Assembly: GCA_964059195.1 (NCBI GenBank)
Contig: CAXKWD010000009.1
Span: forward strand, 150,841,890-150,905,889
DNA length: 64,000 bases
Direction: 5' to 3'
Origin: Ectobius pallidus
Taxonomy: Eukaryota > Arthropoda > Insecta > Blattodea > Ectobiidae
In this document: piece by piece, positions 12,395 through 23,489 of the stretch
Layout of the letters: every line of letters begins with the position of its first letter
Numbering within the stretch: position 1 is the first letter of the stretch
The notes under the pieces: model-generated
Told to the model about the DNA's origin: nothing
The model's input: only the letters and a program-made list of their open reading frames with translations
The model's database searches: none
Program-made: the position numbers and the translations under genes

Positions 12395-12947
12395 GTGAGT
12401 AACCAGTAAAGCAATATATTTAGATAAAGAAACTCCAAACAATGATCTTTTGGTTATATTTGTTTACATATGGAAGAGTTTTCCACAAAACACGTTTTGC
12501 TGTTAAGAGCCAATCCATGGTGACGGGTGTGACATTTGGACAGATTTCATTACACTTATTTCTTTCTACCTCTGAACCATATTGCAGGAATGTCATCAAA
12601 GTTTTTTGTGTTAACATACCAACCCATTGGAAGTACAAAATATGATCTAATGTTTTTTTCAAGGCTGCATGCTTGAGCAGGAAAATATATTGTGCATGTG
12701 TCGGGTGTGACCATAATTGGACAAAGGTTTTTTCTTATGTAGGTTTAATTGAAATTTCTGTGAATTGATTAGCTTCACTATATTTGTTTTATGTTTTCAA
12801 GTAAGAGGACTGGTAAACATACTGAAATGTATAATTAGATTTTACAAAAATATTTATATAGTTATTGAAAATTTACTTTATCAGTGTGACGGGTGTGACG
12901 TGACGGGTGTGACATGTCGGATGTGACTACATCAACTTATAACCGAG

Positions 12948-13255
12948 ACTTAAACTAAACTAAACTCCGTCCCTGGAGGGACTTGGCCTACCACCTGACC
13001 GCTGCATCATCTACCATAGGCAGATGGTAGGATTGGGGGGCATGTGGACAGCATGCCGACACCCACGGCCATTAATGGTGGTTTTCATGACTGGAGATCA
13101 AGTAGCTCCTCAATTTGAATCACGAGGCTGAATGCACCCCTACCAGACCTCCCTACCTCAGAAAAATTCGAGGAGGTACCGGGGATCGAACCCAGGCCGA
13201 TGGATCTTTAATCTGCAACACTAACCACATTGTGCGCCTTCTGCCTCTGTACCAT
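12948..13255 (-). mobile_element. tRNA-derived SINE
   Basis: On the - strand: an A-box-like TGTGGTTAGTG, then B box GGTTCGATCCCCGG, then a body ending in (TTTAG)n-type repeats (12948-12965). Lies within the TTAA element. Confidence 0.65.
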
Positions 13256-13767
13256 TTTGCATGAATTTCATGAAATTTTTTTTGTGATAATATACCAATC
13301 CTGGGGAATCCCAGCACATTATCTCAGCATAAAAAAGAATTCCCTTGTTAGTCTTTTTTCCACTCTGTCCATATTTTTAACGGGCTTGTGTAAAGTTGTG
13401 AAGTGAAATGTTCCTCCGGTACTAGTTAGGCAGTTTTCGTTGTCCTCTACTCTAAAATCCTGGACTACTTGGAAGCCTGAGCTCTTCACAAACTTTTACA
13501 GAATTGATGTGGATCTGGTTATTCTTGTCACCAGGACATTTTTGTTGTCTCTCATACAAAAATAATATTGTGTAGCTATATTTAGATTGGCTAATTGTTT
13601 TTCTATCTGTTCTCCTTCATTTGTTTCCATGTGGGCCTACTCATTTCATCGGCTGTTAGAGGTATTGTCTGTCTGAATTTCTTAGCAGTTCTAAGATACA
13701 CAGTTACCAGTACAGAAATCAGGCACATAATTAGGCTATCATTTCTCACTTAGTTTATTGGGGTACA

Positions 13768-14080
13768 ATGTCATGCTGCTGGTTGAGGCACTGTGCTACA
13801 AACCGGAAGGGCACAGGTTCAATTCCTGATGAGATTTTTGAGATTTTTCAATTGGCCTAATCCTTCTGCTAGCACTATGGCCCTGAGGTCAACTCATCCT
13901 CTAACAGAAATGGGTACCAAAAGCAATTTTGGGGTAAAGGCAGCCAGTGCATAAGACTGACAACTCTTACCACCTTCATGTGCTAAAAGTCTAAAAATGT
14001 TGAAGGTTGAACGTTTGAACCCTAAAAGCCTTCATGGCCTCTATAGGGGATCACTAGATCTTTACCTCACTTCTTTACCA
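13768..14080 (+). mobile_element. tRNA-derived SINE, diverged copy of the 25.8 kb family
   Basis: Decayed tRNA head with B box GGTTCAATTCC, then a body aligned with 25839-26146 (TTGGCCTAATCCTTCTG, CACTATGGCCCTGAGGTC, GGGGATCACTAGATCTTTACC). Older than that copy by its mismatches. Confidence 0.75.
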
Positions 14081-14879
14081 ACATTAAAACATTTGTGACA
14101 TTTCCACTGGTCACCTATGTCATCCATAGCCAAAGCTGGTAGATCGTAGTTTCTTCGTCTTGCAAAGAAGTTCTGTTCTCTACCACGGAGGTCCAAGAGC
14201 CATTTTAAAGATAGTATTAATGCTAACATATGATTTATTCAACATCTGCATGAAATAATCACTATACAAAAGCTGCAAAGGGCATTTTACATAAATGTCA
14301 CACCCGTCACACAACATATGTCACACCCGTCACACAACATGTGTTACACCCGTCACATCAAAATTAAGCAAAAATAGTAGGCATTTCAAAATTATATTTT
14401 AGGTGTGTCTTCTGTATTGAAATAACTTAACTTTTACCAAGTTTCCATTTTATACTATGATTACTTGGCTTTCTACCGAAACTATTACATGTTTTTTGTG
14501 ACGGGTGTGACAAGGATACCTTGAAAATTGATTTGATGAATATCTTCACTTAAACTCATCTTAAAAATTTGTTTTATGTTGACAAAATCTTCACTTATTT
14601 GTGCAGTTGTGGGTGAAATTAAAAATTGCAGCAAATCTACTGATTCCATGAGTATAATGCAGTACTAGCCAACATGTTAAATTATAAATTTCAGTCAACG
14701 AAAAAAATACACATTTCAGCAGTTGTTATTATATAGATACCTTTAATTTAATAGAACTGTGAATCTATTTTCAAATTCTACAGTCTTTGATATATAACAT
14801 GTCTATGTCAGGTAAAAAAAAGATGTAACCACCTTTGTCCACTTTCACATGGATTGGCTCTTAAGTAAGTAAACTAGTT

Positions 14880-15140
14880 AATCCTATGAGAGTTTATGAG
14901 TTTATCAATATATTTGCAACTGGGAAGCAGGAGTGAATTTATTTGGTGAAACTTGTATACTGGAGTGGGACTTATTAAGACTGTTCCATGAATAATATGT
15001 AACAGATTTTGTAAATGATAATTACTCTATTTTATACTTTAAAATCAAATCAAATTCTGTCAGCTGTGAGATGAATGATGAATCAAATGAGTACCAGTTT
15101 CTAAGGGGGCTGTCACACTAAACTGATCGAGTGACAGCAA
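14880..15140 (+). repeat. Dispersed repeat also present at about 44670-44860
   Basis: Shared order: TATGAGAGTTTATGAGTTTAT / TTATTAAGACTGTTCCATGAATAA / TGATAATTACTCTATT / CTGTCAGCTGTGAGAT. Class unknown. Confidence 0.5.
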
Positions 15141-15184
15141 CCAACCGACTGATATAACGAACCAGTATGTCTATGTAAAATAAC

Positions 15185-15574
15185 AAACAGTGACTTTTTG
15201 TCCCACCCGTAATGTTGATAGTTTTCTTAAATTATATTATTGATGAGTTAAATAAATGTTCTGACAATCTGGAAGCAGTTTATAATTTGTATTTATTCCC
15301 TTATATCTTCATTAATAACAACATTAAGACCCTAACATTAATAGCAGAACAGCAAATGAACCGTTTTTGTGCACCATTAAAATCATTGTCCAAATTATGT
15401 CCCACCCGTAATAGATTAAAATCAATTTTAAATGTTTTCCATGTAGTATGGAGGAGAAGGCATAGTAAATTCCACAGAATGGGCAGAAGAGTTCTAGTTC
15501 ATTATTTATGATGTGTAATGAACAAAAATACTTGTCATAATTTGCTAGAATGTCCCACCCATAATAATGAAATG
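15185..15574 (+). mobile_element. Copy A of a TIR element with GTCCCACCCGTAAT repeats
   Basis: Three GTCCCACCC(G/A)TAAT motifs (about 15200, 15399, 15551). It ends in ATGAAATGGCTG, the terminus shared with the copies at 42916-44541 and 62327-63093. The left end is missing or rearranged. Confidence 0.55.
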
Positions 15575-15676
15575 GCTGAGTAGCTGTAATAGGAATTAAG
15601 TGGAAGGAAAGGAAATAGACATTAAATCCATGTCTGGGATATTATTACAAGTAAGAATCAGCTTGAAAAATTTCAT

Positions 15677-15746
15677 GTCATAACCGGGATTTGAACACGG
15701 ATCTTCAGCTTAACGCACTGATGCTCTACCATTGAGCTACCATGAC
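15677..15746 (-). tRNA. tRNA-Asn(GTT)-like sequence, left arm
   Basis: A 70-nt cloverleaf can be folded (acceptor GTCATGG/TTATGAC, D arm AGCTC..GAGC, T loop TTCAAAT). One anticodon-stem pair is weakened relative to the right arm. C at position 33 instead of U makes a decoding role unlikely. Confidence 0.5.
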
Positions 15747-15936
15747 AACATGCCAGTCTGACATCAAATTCCTCAACTGATTCAGAAGACAAGGCAAACC
15801 ACAGGAGGTTTCTCTCCATTGAGAACACACATCCAAATGACGCCATTTGGATGTGTGTTCTCAATGGAGAGAAACCTCCTGTGGTTTGCCTTGTCTTCTG
15901 AATCAGTTGAGGAATTTGATGTCAGACTGGCATGTT

Positions 15937-16006
15937 GTCATGGTAGCTCAATGGTAGAGCATCAGCGCGTTAAGCTGAAGATCCGTGTTCAAATCCCGGT
16001 TATGAC
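15937..16006 (+). tRNA. tRNA-Asn(GTT)-like sequence, right arm
   Basis: Acceptor 7 bp (two G-U), D stem GCTC/GAGC, anticodon stem TCAGC/GCTGA with loop GCGTTAA (anticodon GTT), T arm with TTCAAAT. Internal pol III A and B boxes are present (TAGCTCAATGG, GTTCAAATCCC). Position 33 is C, which is abnormal. More likely a tRNA-like part of a mobile element than a working tRNA gene. Confidence 0.55.
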
Positions 16007-16377
16007 ATGAAATTTTTCAAGCTGATTCTTACTTGTAATAGGAATGTTATTACTCTATACAAACTTGTTTTTGGACTGAAATTAGTACATATCAGCGCAA
16101 TGCGTAGAACAGCCCACTTAGTTAACATAACCAGCCTTTTTTTAACCTTAATTCATAGACTATTCCCTCATATACACGGACATGAGGAATTCTTAAAACA
16201 TGTTAAGATTTCACTGGCAATAATATTAACATGATTCATTAACATGTGGGTCATGACCTGTGGCTTTAGAGCAGCCATGAAGTTATAAATGGATCACAGT
16301 GAAACCACATTCATACTGAAAACAATGCCAGGATTTGTATGAGGTCTATTATATATATATCTCTCTCTCTCTATATA

Positions 16378-16875
16378 CCGTATTGGCCCGAATATAAGAC
16401 GATGTTTTTTCCCTGAAAATGTGCTTTTAAAAACTATACTCCTCTTATATGCGCAGCCTAAGACTCAACAACTCTCCAATCATGAATGCAGCTGTGCACG
16501 TGTGTAGCGGCCGGGGATCCCCACGCAAATGGCATGCGTCCGATCCAAGGTCAAAGTCGCGCGGAAATTACCGAATTTTACCGAACTTTATTGTTCCCGA
16601 ATTCGTGCTTCTCCTTGTACTGCCATGTACTGCACTGCTTGGCATCTCTATTCTCTATGCATAATGCTTTGTTTGACCACCAACATGGCAGACCATGTGG
16701 AAAAGAAAGCATCTTCATTGTCTCAATGCGTAAATAAAGACGAGAGAAGAAGATACGACATGAACTTCTAACTTCTGTTTTATCTTAAGCAAAATGTACT
16801 AATAAGCTATTTTATTTATTTTTTCGTAACTACCCTTCAAAAATTCAGGGTCGTCTTATTTTCGGGCCAATACGG
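16378..16875 (+). mobile_element. TA-flanked TIR element (CCGTATT family), 498 bp
   Basis: Inverted ends CCGTATTGGCCCGAATATAA / TTATTTTCGGGCCAATACGG between TA dinucleotides. An internal frame NMADHVEKKASSLSQ...RRRYDMNF resembles the N-terminus of pogo/Tc1-type transposases. An (AT)n(CT)n tract precedes it (16349-16374). Related copies at 38979-39645 and 50336-50958. Confidence 0.65.
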
Positions 16876-16877
16876 TA

Positions 16878-17446
16878 TATAAGAGGCTTTGTCCTGACTG
16901 ACTTAACTAATGACTGACAGAGAATCAATGTAGAGCCTAAACTATATTAGGTAGAGACTTGAAATTTTGACAGTACCTTCGTTTCATAATGTAATTGCCA
17001 AAAATCAATTTTTTTTTAGAATACTTAATCCCTTTTTACACAGAATTATCAAATCCAAATCACAGTTCTCATGACAACAGTGTATTGTTGGCAGTGGTCT
17101 CAGGTAGGTTTGGAAATAAATGATACGGGACTTTGACAAATTAGAGAATCTATCAATATAATTCATCTAATGCACAATGTGATGCAGTCACATAACTTTC
17201 TCTACCCTGGACATAGAGAATACCGTACGAGGTATGGTAATATGTATAAAATTCTACATTCTCTATGAGCCATAAAAAGCTATATCAAGAGTTTTCTGAG
17301 GGAATAGTTTGAGTGTGATATGTCGTTCTCCTTCACTTCAAATTCTAAATACCTATAAGTTATATGGACCTAGAATTTAAAAATCGAAAGTCCTTCATAA
17401 GTTCATTTTGAATTACAAAATACAAAACCCGGGCGACGCCGGGCCT
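16878..17446 (+). mobile_element. Helitron fragment of the 3.3/43 kb family
   Basis: Starts at TATAAGAGGCTTTGTCCTG directly after the TIR element, keeps the internal order, and ends at the hairpin CCCGGGCGACGCCGGG without the CTAG terminus. Contains internal deletions. Confidence 0.65.
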
Positions 17447-18368
17447 ATATCAGGTTATGCGTTTGTTATTTGAACCGCTAGAAGTTTTCTAAATCGTTTA
17501 TTTAACAGTAAACATATTAACAAAACATTATATTTATTAACAGTGGCATTGTTATAAATTGTTATAGCCTATATCCTACAAAAAAATCATGATAAATGAA
17601 ATTGTTGTAAATGTAGTTAGCTTCCATTTAAGCACACAACAAAGTCTGTAAACCCAATAGTTATTTTGCAATCATTAAAAAAAATTAGAAAATGTGATTT
17701 TTGAAGAAATGAGCCTATACATTTCTAATACCAGTTCATGGGCATTTGACGAAAGAAAAATGCATAGAATCATATTTAAAGGTGGATAAGTATATTTACA
17801 TTCACATCCATTAGGCTATTAAAAAATCTTACAAATCAATAATTAAAAACGCTCAATGTTTTGGTTTTTTGAGGGTCCTGGTTGATCAAGATCATATTCC
17901 AGAACTGAAGGAAGTTACTGGGGTATTGTGTCCATTTTGGGCTGCTTATCTGAAGGCAGAGGATTGTCGGGGTTGTCTTCATCCTCGTCGATTAGAATTA
18001 TAGCGACGTCAAATCTTGCCAGAGCTATCCCAAAAGACATAGAATAAAAATTGTACAATGAACATCGTTTACACAACTGTATGCATTTTCTATATAACTG
18101 AATTGGGATGAATCTATTTTTTATATCAAATTGATTGTTATGTCAGTACTTCGTGAATATTCAAGATAATCAATAAGTGTTTCTGGCTGCCGAAAATCAA
18201 TATGGCTGAGGTTTTGTAGTTATTGATTCTTGGAAGTAGGGGAACGACTATATTGCTCAATGTTTGCAGTTTCCAGCCTCAGGCACATCACTTTGCCATG
18301 CTTAATCTAGGGAAAGAAGTATTGCTTATATTCAATATTAACATTCGTTGGTTGAATTGTGTTGACAG
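17447..18368. other. Mitofusin intron, nothing recognised
   Basis: A short segment near 18190-18330 (GAAAATCAATATGGCTGAGG..., TTGCCATGCTTAATCTAGGG) resembles 50818-50940 inside a TIR element, so it is probably decayed transposon. No gene seen. Confidence 0.4.
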
Positions 18369-18495
18369 CATTACAACAAGACAAGAGTATTGTCAGCTCG
18401 GATGAGGCAGTTCAAGTGGACAGCTATATACAGAAGGTGAAGGGCATCCGAGATGTGCTTACTAGAGACCACATGAAGGTGGCATTCTTTGGAAG
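18369..18495 (+). CDS. Marf: Mitofusin exon, helix before the GTPase core and start of the P-loop
   Basis: Acceptor GTTGACAG (18361-18368) and donor AG|GTAAAT (18496). It encodes residues 67-108 plus two bases of 109, including VDSYIQKVKGIRDVLTRD and HMKVAFFG, the conserved strand that leads into the nucleotide-binding loop. The P-loop itself is cut by the next intron inside the arginine codon. The preceding intron is about 6.0 kb and holds a TTAA-flanked transposon, SINEs and a tRNA-bearing palindrome. Confidence 0.95.
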
Positions 18496-18701
18496 GTAAA
18501 TGTAAAGCCCGCTTTAGCTAGTAATATTGATCATTGTATAGAATTACATGTTATTTTATTAATTTGACTCCATAGTCATATGTAAAGATGTAGTGTTTCT
18601 TGGGCTTCCAGCTAGTGGTGAAGCCAGGATTTTAATCAGGGAGGTGCTAAACTTAAATATATGCTAATAAAATTTTAAAAATCTGATGTGAAAGTCACAT
18701 A

Positions 18702-19505
18702 ACTTCCTCTGCCCAAATAAAAGTTAGCAGTATTCACATATCCTTGTACAGAATCGCAAGACACAATTTTACGCTAATTATTCTATAAATACCTCTTCTT
18801 TCAATGATGCGACTAAAAGCGCAGTCTATATAACAAACTTTAAAAAAAAAAAACAAATGACTGGAGACGTTTATTGAACTTTCTGCCGTAAAATATAATT
18901 TCCGAAATTTATCGAATATTTCCCTCAGATACATCTTTACTCTATGCATGGCCAACAATACATCTTTCTCACTTCACATTCTTATATAAAATAAGAGGCC
19001 GTGAAAGAGCGCGAATTCAGTTGTTCATCACGTAAGACAAACTTTCTACAAACAGTGGGTGAACAGTGGGTGGCTTGTAACTACCCTCAGAGAATTTTCT
19101 CGAAAAAATGTTTCAAATAAAAGTTTTAGCTCTTAGTATAAGCAACCTATGTGCAAAATTTAAAGAAAATCGTTAGAGCCGTTTTCGAGAAAATCGCGAA
19201 AAACGAAAATTTCTTCATGTAAAGTCCCCTTAAAAATAAGAGAAAATAGTCGCCAATCTTATCCTCACATCTTCAGAAGGTACCTGACCCAAATACGAAA
19301 TTTTGTTTTCATACGATTTTCCGTTTTGGAGCTAGCTTGTTACAGATATTTTCCACACAGACACACAGACATGTTTCCAAAAATGGTATTTTTGGATTCA
19401 GGGGGCCTTGAAACGTGTATATATGCTAAAAACTCAACTTCGAATTTTGGGGTCGAAAACAATACTTCCTCTACCTATAGTACCTATGGTACGGGCAGAG
19501 GAAGT
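18702..19505 (+). mobile_element. TIR element with ACTTCCTCTGCCC ends
   Basis: Inverted ends ACTTCCTCTGCCC / GGGCAGAGGAAGT. A reverse copy of its left part is at 1-177. The inside is non-coding. A TSD is not clear, so the superfamily is open. Confidence 0.55.
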
Positions 19506-20041
19506 AATAATATTGTTGCATATTACTTTCACATTTGTATATTTTTAAAACCTATGTAATTGGTATGTATAATTTTTAGCATTTTAATATTTTAAGATAC
19601 TGAATTCTGGACACACATACTATATATTGTAAATTCCCCAATTGTTTTGTATAAATGCTTTAGGGGACACTCTTGTAACATAATTAACACTACTATTTAA
19701 TTTTAGTTCACAATATATTCTGCACTATTCAAACTAATATATATATATCGTTTTCAGTAATTATTTCCCTATCTAGTTTTGATAGTGGTTTAAAGGCGGA
19801 TTCTTTACGAAATACTTTATTTAGAAATACCTGTGTTAAATGGGAGAGACAGGACATTCTAGGTGTGGGAAAGTGGAACAATTAAACAGAAATCTCTGTT
19901 GGTTGAAAAGGTAAAAATTGAATTTAATAGTAGTATGAGATATTGTGAGGAGGGTTTTGTTATTGTGCTTTCCTAGAAGCCTGGATATTTTATTGGCTTT
20001 GTCTCCAGTTCATTTTCATCACATAATGTTGCTGTTTGCAG
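19506..20041. other. Mitofusin intron, AT-rich, nothing recognised
   Basis: Only the acceptor of the next exon at the end; no repeat match noticed. Confidence 0.35.
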
Positions 20042-20204
20042 GACGAGTAATGGGAAGAGCTCGGTGATCAATGCTATGCTGAGAGAGAAGATTCTCCCGA
20101 GCGGCATCGGCCACACTACAAACTGCTTCCTGCAGGTGGAAGGCTCAGACAACGGAGAGGCTTACCTCGTCACCGAGGACTCGTCTGAGAGGCAGAATGT
20201 CAAA
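20042..20204 (+). CDS. Marf: Mitofusin exon, P-loop and switch I region
   Basis: The acceptor GCTGTTTGCAG ends at 20041 and the donor AAA|GTGAGT starts at 20205. With the two bases carried over it gives [14 protein letters not shown], the G1/P-loop with catalytic Lys114 and Ser115, followed by the switch I region [10 protein letters not shown], which contains the conserved threonines needed for GTP hydrolysis. It ends in phase 0 at residue 163. Confidence 0.96.
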
Positions 20205-20329
20205 GTGAGTCAAGTTCTTCTCAGTATTTTCTGTTTTGTGAACAGAATATTTTAAAAGAAAATTAATTTAGAAATAAAATAGTATAATAAATCAGTTAAA
20301 ATTATATTTGATTCAGTTAGTAGAAAAAT

Positions 20330-21535
20330 TGGAAAGAAGAACATTGTCACCACATGAAATGTTCCAAGGGAGAAGGTACTACAATATCTAGGATCTTGCC
20401 TTACAACGGTAAATATTACTCAGGAGGAAGTAAAGGGTCACAACAGGTGGCTTCAACCCAAGAGCCGACAAACATGCTTAACCCTTACACAGGTTCACAT
20501 CCCCCTCAGTAACAAATAGTAATCCTGCAGAGGTGATGGACAAGAAAATAGACAGATTCAGAAAAACAGAAAAACATTAGAGCAATCACTACACTGAACC
20601 CTATAAATGAAAAAACCTGTTTTGAAAAGATAACATATCACCCTTGGGCAAATCACATATTCCATAAGATCTTCAAGTTGGCTCCTCAAAATAAATTCAA
20701 ACTCAAGACTTTACTAAGATCAGAATTGAAAGACAAAGTTCCTTTTGGGTAAAAATCAGGCATTTTACAAAATAACTTGTAATGATTGCGATAATGTGTT
20801 GTTGTTGTTGGCTAATGCTGAATTTCTGACAATGAAATAATTAATTGTCTAGCTCTCCAGTATTTTTCACTTAAAGATGTCGAGTTGGTAAGGGCTGGGC
20901 ATTGTGGAAGGTGATCTTGGTCCATTTCTTCTTGGAGGTCGCATAGGGGGCATAGTGGTGAAGGGAGTATCCCAATTTTGTTGAGGTGTTTGGTGAGGCA
21001 GTCGTGACCTGTGAGTAGTCTGAAAATTGCAGCCGCACTCTTTCTTGGGTATCCAGGGATGTTCTGAGTTAAGACTTCTTCCCATCTTTTGTTTTTTGAG
21101 GCTTGGGAGTGATAATTCAATACAATTTTGTGGTATTGAGAATTATTTATCCTTTTTGTTACATGATAGGATAATTGTGTGTTAGGTTTTTTAATAATGC
21201 TGCAATCTTTCTTGGCCAGGTAGTCAGCTGAGTCATTTCCAGCTAGTCCTCATTGTACAATGATTGCAATAATGTATACTTAGGTAAAACAAAAAGGAAC
21301 CTCAGTACGAGATGGAAAGAACACTTCAGAAATATTAGACAAGGGGAAGTAGAAAAGTCCGTGGTAGCTTCACATGTATGGGAAGAGAAATACATACAGA
21401 AACACAGGAATGATCTCCAAAATTGTGACATCCCAGGAGAGAACAAGCTAGGCCTAATAAGAAAACTCATTAAACCACAACGTCATCAGATGGTACAAGA
21501 TGGAAGCTGACGATGATAGAGACCCGGTTACTATT
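20330..21535 (+). mobile_element. Penelope-like element fragment with GIY-YIG domain, split by a LINE
   Basis: The left part (to 20797) encodes KTLLRSELKDKVPF-type linker sequence that precedes the endonuclease in Penelope-like elements. The right part (21259 on) encodes NNVYLGKTKRNLSTRWKEH, the GIY-YIG core (here VYLG, with the conserved arginine and KEH), to a stop at 21508-21510. A frameshift and stops lie in the left part. Pseudogene in a mitofusin intron. Confidence 0.75.
20798..21258 (-). mobile_element. LINE 3' end inserted in the Penelope-like element
   Basis: On the - strand: GLAGNDSADYLAKKD (end of RNase H), then IFRLLTGHDCLTKHLNKIG and CPLCDLQEEMDQDHLPQC (CCHC-type tail), a stop near 20812, and a (CAA)n tail (20797-20811). 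A 17-bp duplication with one mismatch flanks it (20781-20797, 21259-21275). R1/Jockey-like by its tail. Confidence 0.8.
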
Positions 21536-22685
21536 AAGTAATAAATTGTAATGAAGTGGCAAGTGTTCTTGAAGGTATTATAATGTATTAATAATCCCGA
21601 ACAGAATTGCCTCATCAAGTGATGCGGTGTATCACATTGCATTACAACTTCAATCTGCTAAGAAACTAAAGGACACATCAGTTTCTGTCTATAGAGATGG
21701 GTCTGGGTGTGGGACGTGTGGGGTTCAAATACTGTATTGGAATTACTAATGATGATTTCATGGGCTTATAGCCCATAAAATAAGCCAGCTTATAGCCCGT
21801 GAAACCATCATTAGTAATCAACGCTGAGAAAGCCTCAAGTCTTAGCTATTGGAATTGTTTGTTTCTACCAAAGGAATAGTTGGTAACCCAAGACTCCGAA
21901 GGGGGAGGGGTGTGTTAAATTGCTCTGTTTGTTTCAAATTACTTTTACAAAGTCACCTGCTTTTGTGTTATTCTATAAGGTAATAGTGTCATAATTATTT
22001 TTGTAATGTTACCGGTGTTTATTTTAAAAATATTGTTATGAATTCGACAGAACTGAATTGAGAGAATGAAGATTCTGTTAAGGAGATAGATCTTGTATCT
22101 GTAAAAAGGCATTGTTACCAAGGGCGCCCATACCCGGGGGCAGGGGGGGGCCGCGGCCCCCCCCTAGCTTTCAGGGAAAGGAAAAAATGTATATTAATAA
22201 TTATAGTCTGTTTTTCTTCTTTTAAGACAATTATTTGAAAGTCAGTATAGACATAAGTTTGCAAAAGTTTTACCATATCGACACCATGGAAGCAGAATCC
22301 AAACTGGATTAGAAAAGGGGATCCTGGGGGTTTGGACCCCCAAAAATCAAAACCTAAAATTCTATTTTTGTATTTAAAAAAAATTAATAAATTAAACAAT
22401 TTTTGTGGGTGTGTCAAATATGATATAGCAGTTATTTTGTTTTCTTAACATAATGAGTAGGCCTGTTATTTCCATCGTTCCTTGTGTTATTTAACTTTTC
22501 TTATAAATAGTAATAAGTATTATAACTTAGGTAGGCCTAACGATTTCTTGTTTAAGTTCGCATGTCTTAGGGTATGGTAAACAAATTTCCTAACTAGTTT
22601 TTCAGATAGATGTATAAGCTTTCATGAACCACAGATTATTGTCTCTGTTGGACATTACATGAGAATATTATAGGAGAAAAATTCC

Positions 22686-22757
22686 TCCGACACTGGGACT
22701 TGAACCCAGGACCTTTGGCTATTCGCGCCAATGCTCTACCAACTGAGCTAAGCCGGA
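22686..22757 (-). tRNA. tRNA-Phe(GAA)-like module
   Basis: 72 nt, identical in its core to the + strand modules at 23176, 23490 and 23804. The fold is described at 23490-23561. Confidence 0.55.
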
Positions 22758-23175
22758 GTTCAATTCACAGCGCCGGAAGGAACCTCTCTCCTATGACTGA
22801 TTGCCCTAATGGTCTACCTCACAGACAGACAAGTTATGTCATATGCAGTACTGTGAGGCACACTAATTAGTGATTTTTGTGACCGGGCTTCCACTGTTAT
22901 TGTACAGTTGACATTCAAGATAGATGTATAAGCTTTCATGAACCACAGATTATTGTCTCTGTTGGACATTTCACAGCACCAGATAGAATCTCTCTCCTAT
23001 GACTAATTGCCCTAATGGTCTACCTCACAGACAGACAAGTTATGTCATATGCAGTACTGTGAGGCACACTAAGTAGTGATTTTTGTGACCGGGCTCCCAC
23101 TGTTATTGTACAGTTAACATTCAAGACAGATATATAAGCAATCATGAACCACAGATTATTGTCTCTGTTGGACAC

Positions 23176-23247
23176 TACGGCTTAGCTCAGTTGGTAGAGC
23201 ATTGGCGCGAATAGCCAAAGGTCCTGGGTTCAAGTCCCAGTGTCGGA
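23176..23247 (+). tRNA. tRNA-Phe(GAA)-like module at the inversion junction
   Basis: The acceptor strand begins TACGGCT instead of TCCGGCT because it abuts the truncated inverted unit. The rest is identical to the other modules. Confidence 0.5.
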
Positions 23248-23489
23248 GGAATTTTTCTCCTATAATATTCTCATGTAATGTCCAACAGAGACAATAATCT
23301 GTGGTTCATGAAAGCTTATACATCTATCTTGAATGTCAACTGTACAATAACAGTGGAAGCCCGGTCACAAAAATCACTAATTAGTGTGCCTCACAGTACT
23401 GCATATGACATAACTTGTCTGTCTGTGAGGTAGACCATTAGGGCAATCAGTCATAGGAGAGAGGTTCCTTCCGGCGCTGTGAATTGAAT

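Larger units (their letters stand above)
12507..14860 (+). mobile_element. TIR DNA transposon with TTAA target duplication and repeated TGACGGGTGTGAC motifs
   Basis: TTAA (12503-12506, 14861-14864) flanks the 13-bp inverted ends GAGCCAATCCATG / CATGGATTGGCTC. Near the ends and inside are many copies of TGACGGGTGTGAC or its complement (12520, 12887, 12900, 14299, 14319, 14341, 14501 and close variants at 12698 and 12914). TTAA duplications occur in piggyBac and Kolobok-type elements. No transposase ORF remains. Two SINEs sit inside. It lies in a mitofusin intron. Confidence 0.7.
15597..16033. mobile_element. Palindromic insertion carrying two tRNA-Asn-like modules, 12-bp TSD
   Basis: TGTAATAGGAAT flanks the insertion (15585-15596, 16034-16045). 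About 60 bp of unique left tail is followed by inverted arms 15644-15839 and 15844-16039 that match almost completely around a 4-nt centre. Each arm holds a tRNA-like sequence near its outer end. TSD length and the one-sided tail argue for reverse-transcription-type insertion rather than a cut-and-paste MITE. Confidence 0.75.

Noticed and set aside
15677..16006. Pair of functional tRNA-Asn genes
   Set aside because: C instead of U at position 33, placement in inverted arms of a TSD-bounded insertion, and a T-stem mismatch argue for a mobile tRNA-like module.
18702..19505. Tc1/mariner element by TA duplication
   Set aside because: Ends are inverted repeats but TA is not symmetrically placed; superfamily left open.
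22115..22417. - strand ORF with proline-rich end
   Set aside because: The proline-rich part is the G/C-run terminus of the hAT-like element; no codon bias or splice context.
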